14,843 nucleotides of DNA from the NCBI GenBank assembly GCA_019057355.1, contig DXJM01000316.1:1-14843 (forward strand). The letters are read 5' to 3'. A program made the position numbers and the translations under genes. Source of the stretch: Promethearchaeota archaeon (GTDB lineage: Archaea; Asgardarchaeota; Lokiarchaeia; Sigyniarchaeales; SOKP01). The notes under the pieces are model-generated. The model did no database searches. It worked only from the letters and a program-made list of their open reading frames with translations, and was not told where the DNA came from. The first letter of the stretch is position 1; each line of letters begins with the position of its first letter. Positions 13,806 through 14,843 of this stretch are shown piece after piece.

Positions 13806-14810
13806 ATGAAAGAAGAAAGTCTGATGGACGTCATAATTTTAGGGTCGAGCGGGGCAATTCCTGTTAAAGAACGAAACTTGCCGTCTTTTGCAATTAGGTT
13901 GGAATCCACCCAAGAATTATTTATTTTTGATTGCGGGGAAGATATTCAACGTAGATTTATCGAAGCAGGATTAAAACTCAATAAACCTCTTAAAATATTT
14001 ATTACCCATTTTCATGGCGATCACGTTAATGGACTTCCAGGATTGTTATTTCGCTTTAATTTAATAGAAAGGACAGCACCTTTAATGATATTTGGACCAA
14101 GAAATATATTTTTTTACTTGTATTTTCACCGTAAAATCGTGGGACTTAAAGCATCCTATCCCATAACGATAGTTGAGATTGATAGTGAACATAATAAATT
14201 AGTTTTCTTCGAAGGCTTGGATTCGGATAAAGCAATTAAGGAAGAATGCATGGAAAAAAACCTCATCCTTGAAACTAAGAACTATTTTGTTAAGTATGCC
14301 CCTGTCGAACACTCCATTCTTTCATATGGGTATTCTCTTGTTGAGAAACCACGGAATGGGAAGTTCAATCCAGAAATTGCTCTAAAGATTGGAATTCCAA
14401 AAGGAAGGTTGTGGAAAAAATTACAGGATGGTCTCGAGGTCGAATATAATGGTACCATAATTAATCCCGAAAAAGAAGGAATAGTAGGACCAAAAAGACC
14501 TGGTAGAAAAGTCACATACTCCGGAGATACAATGCCCTGTGACTCCTTGATACGCCTTGGATGGGATTCAGATCTTTTAATACATGAAGCCACCTACTCG
14601 AAAAAATTAAGTTCAATGGCAATAGAAAAAAAGCATTCCACGTCCATCGATGCTGCAAATGATGCGCTTAAGATGAGAGCTAAACAATTAGTCCTCACTC
14701 ACCTATCCTCACGATATCAGCACGATGCATCAGAATTATTAAATGAAGCACGAGAAATCTTTCCAAACACGATTTTGGGCGAGGATCTCCTTAAGATCAC
14801 CCTAAAATAA
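13806..14810 (+). CDS. rnz: Ribonuclease Z (tRNA 3' endonuclease)
   Basis: The product is a 334-residue metallo-beta-lactamase-fold endonuclease that cleaves pre-tRNA after the discriminator base. Zinc ligands are visible: H68-F-H70-G-D72-H73 in THFHGDH, H169 in VEHSILSYG, D241 in TYSGDT, and H299 in LTHLSSRY, with the conserved HST (277-279). Residues about 194-222 (IGIPKGRLWKKLQDGLEV and following) form the flexible exosite arm that grips the tRNA elbow, so this is the short-form RNase Z and not another lactamase-fold enzyme. Length is in the usual 300-330 range. Two starts are possible: ATG 13806, abutting the stop of the coiled-coil gene, and ATG 13824 (MDVIILGSSGAIP), which is nearer the usual family N-terminus and follows a purine-rich gaaagaagaaag. 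I give the longer form, but the shorter one may be the real one. Confidence 0.95.
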   Translation: MKEESLMDVIILGSSGAIPVKERNLPSFAIRLESTQELFIFDCGEDIQRRFIEAGLKLNKPLKIFITHFHGDHVNGLPGLLFRFNLIERTAPLMIFGPRNIFFYLYFHRKIVGLKASYPITIVEIDSEHNKLVFFEGLDSDKAIKEECMEKNLILETKNYFVKYAPVEHSILSYGYSLVEKPRNGKFNPEIALKIGIPKGRLWKKLQDGLEVEYNGTIINPEKEGIVGPKRPGRKVTYSGDTMPCDSLIRLGWDSDLLIHEATYSKKLSSMAIEKKHSTSIDAANDALKMRAKQLVLTHLSSRYQHDASELLNEAREIFPNTILGEDLLKITLK

Positions 14811-14843
14811 TCTTTTAAAAATACTGAACGGTTTCTAAAAATA

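Noticed and set aside
14282..14593. 103-codon minus-strand frame inside the RNase Z gene
   Set aside because: It is antisense to conserved RNase Z motifs and is a frame shadow.
1..14843. CRISPR array, tRNA, rRNA, transposase or phage genes
   Set aside because: No regularly spaced direct repeats, cloverleaf-like segments, rRNA-like conserved stretches or transposase/integrase motifs were seen on either strand.

Overview
The window is AT-rich and almost certainly archaeal. DtdA-type D-aminoacyl-tRNA deacylase, a LysJ-type aminotransferase, archaeal RNase Z, TATA-like elements close to several start codons, and GTG/TTG starts with Shine-Dalgarno (SD) motifs all fit this. A Rab/Ras-like GTPase relative with a Cys-rich tail, multi-pass membrane protein paralogs and a long coiled-coil protein make an Asgard archaeon of the Lokiarchaeia type the best guess. 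That lineage call is an inference from gene content; no rRNA or other phylogenetic marker is present.

Left part (1-4750). Two tandem minus-strand genes encode closely related seven-helix membrane proteins; the left one is cut by the window edge. Diverging from them are a metallophosphoesterase and an ADP-ribose-pyrophosphatase-type Nudix hydrolase on the plus strand. These converge on a degenerate small-GTPase-like protein and a VOC (glyoxalase-fold) protein on the minus strand, separated by a hairpin that looks like an intrinsic terminator.

Middle (4853-9181). This part holds a LysJ-like aminotransferase, an unrecognised 287-residue protein with a possible winged helix, DtdA (minus), a short flavodoxin-like protein, and a minus-strand corrinoid protein of the methylamine/methanol methyltransferase type. 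The last two genes converge and overlap by 15 bp. No methyltransferase partner for the corrinoid protein is in the window. A 636-bp stretch without a convincing gene follows.

Right part (9818-14810), all plus strand. A LolD/MacB-type ABC ATPase with a TTG start and clear SD is followed 33 bp later by its FtsX-family permease (eight helices, one large external domain). Then come a 388-residue coiled-coil protein with internal repeats and, with no gap, ribonuclease Z (tRNA 3' processing).

No rRNA, tRNA, CRISPR array, insertion sequence or obvious prophage was seen. The window does not contain a clearly delimited large novel system. The most unusual items are the pseudo-GTPase with its Cys-rich tail, the coiled-coil/RNase Z pair, and the duplicated seven-helix proteins.
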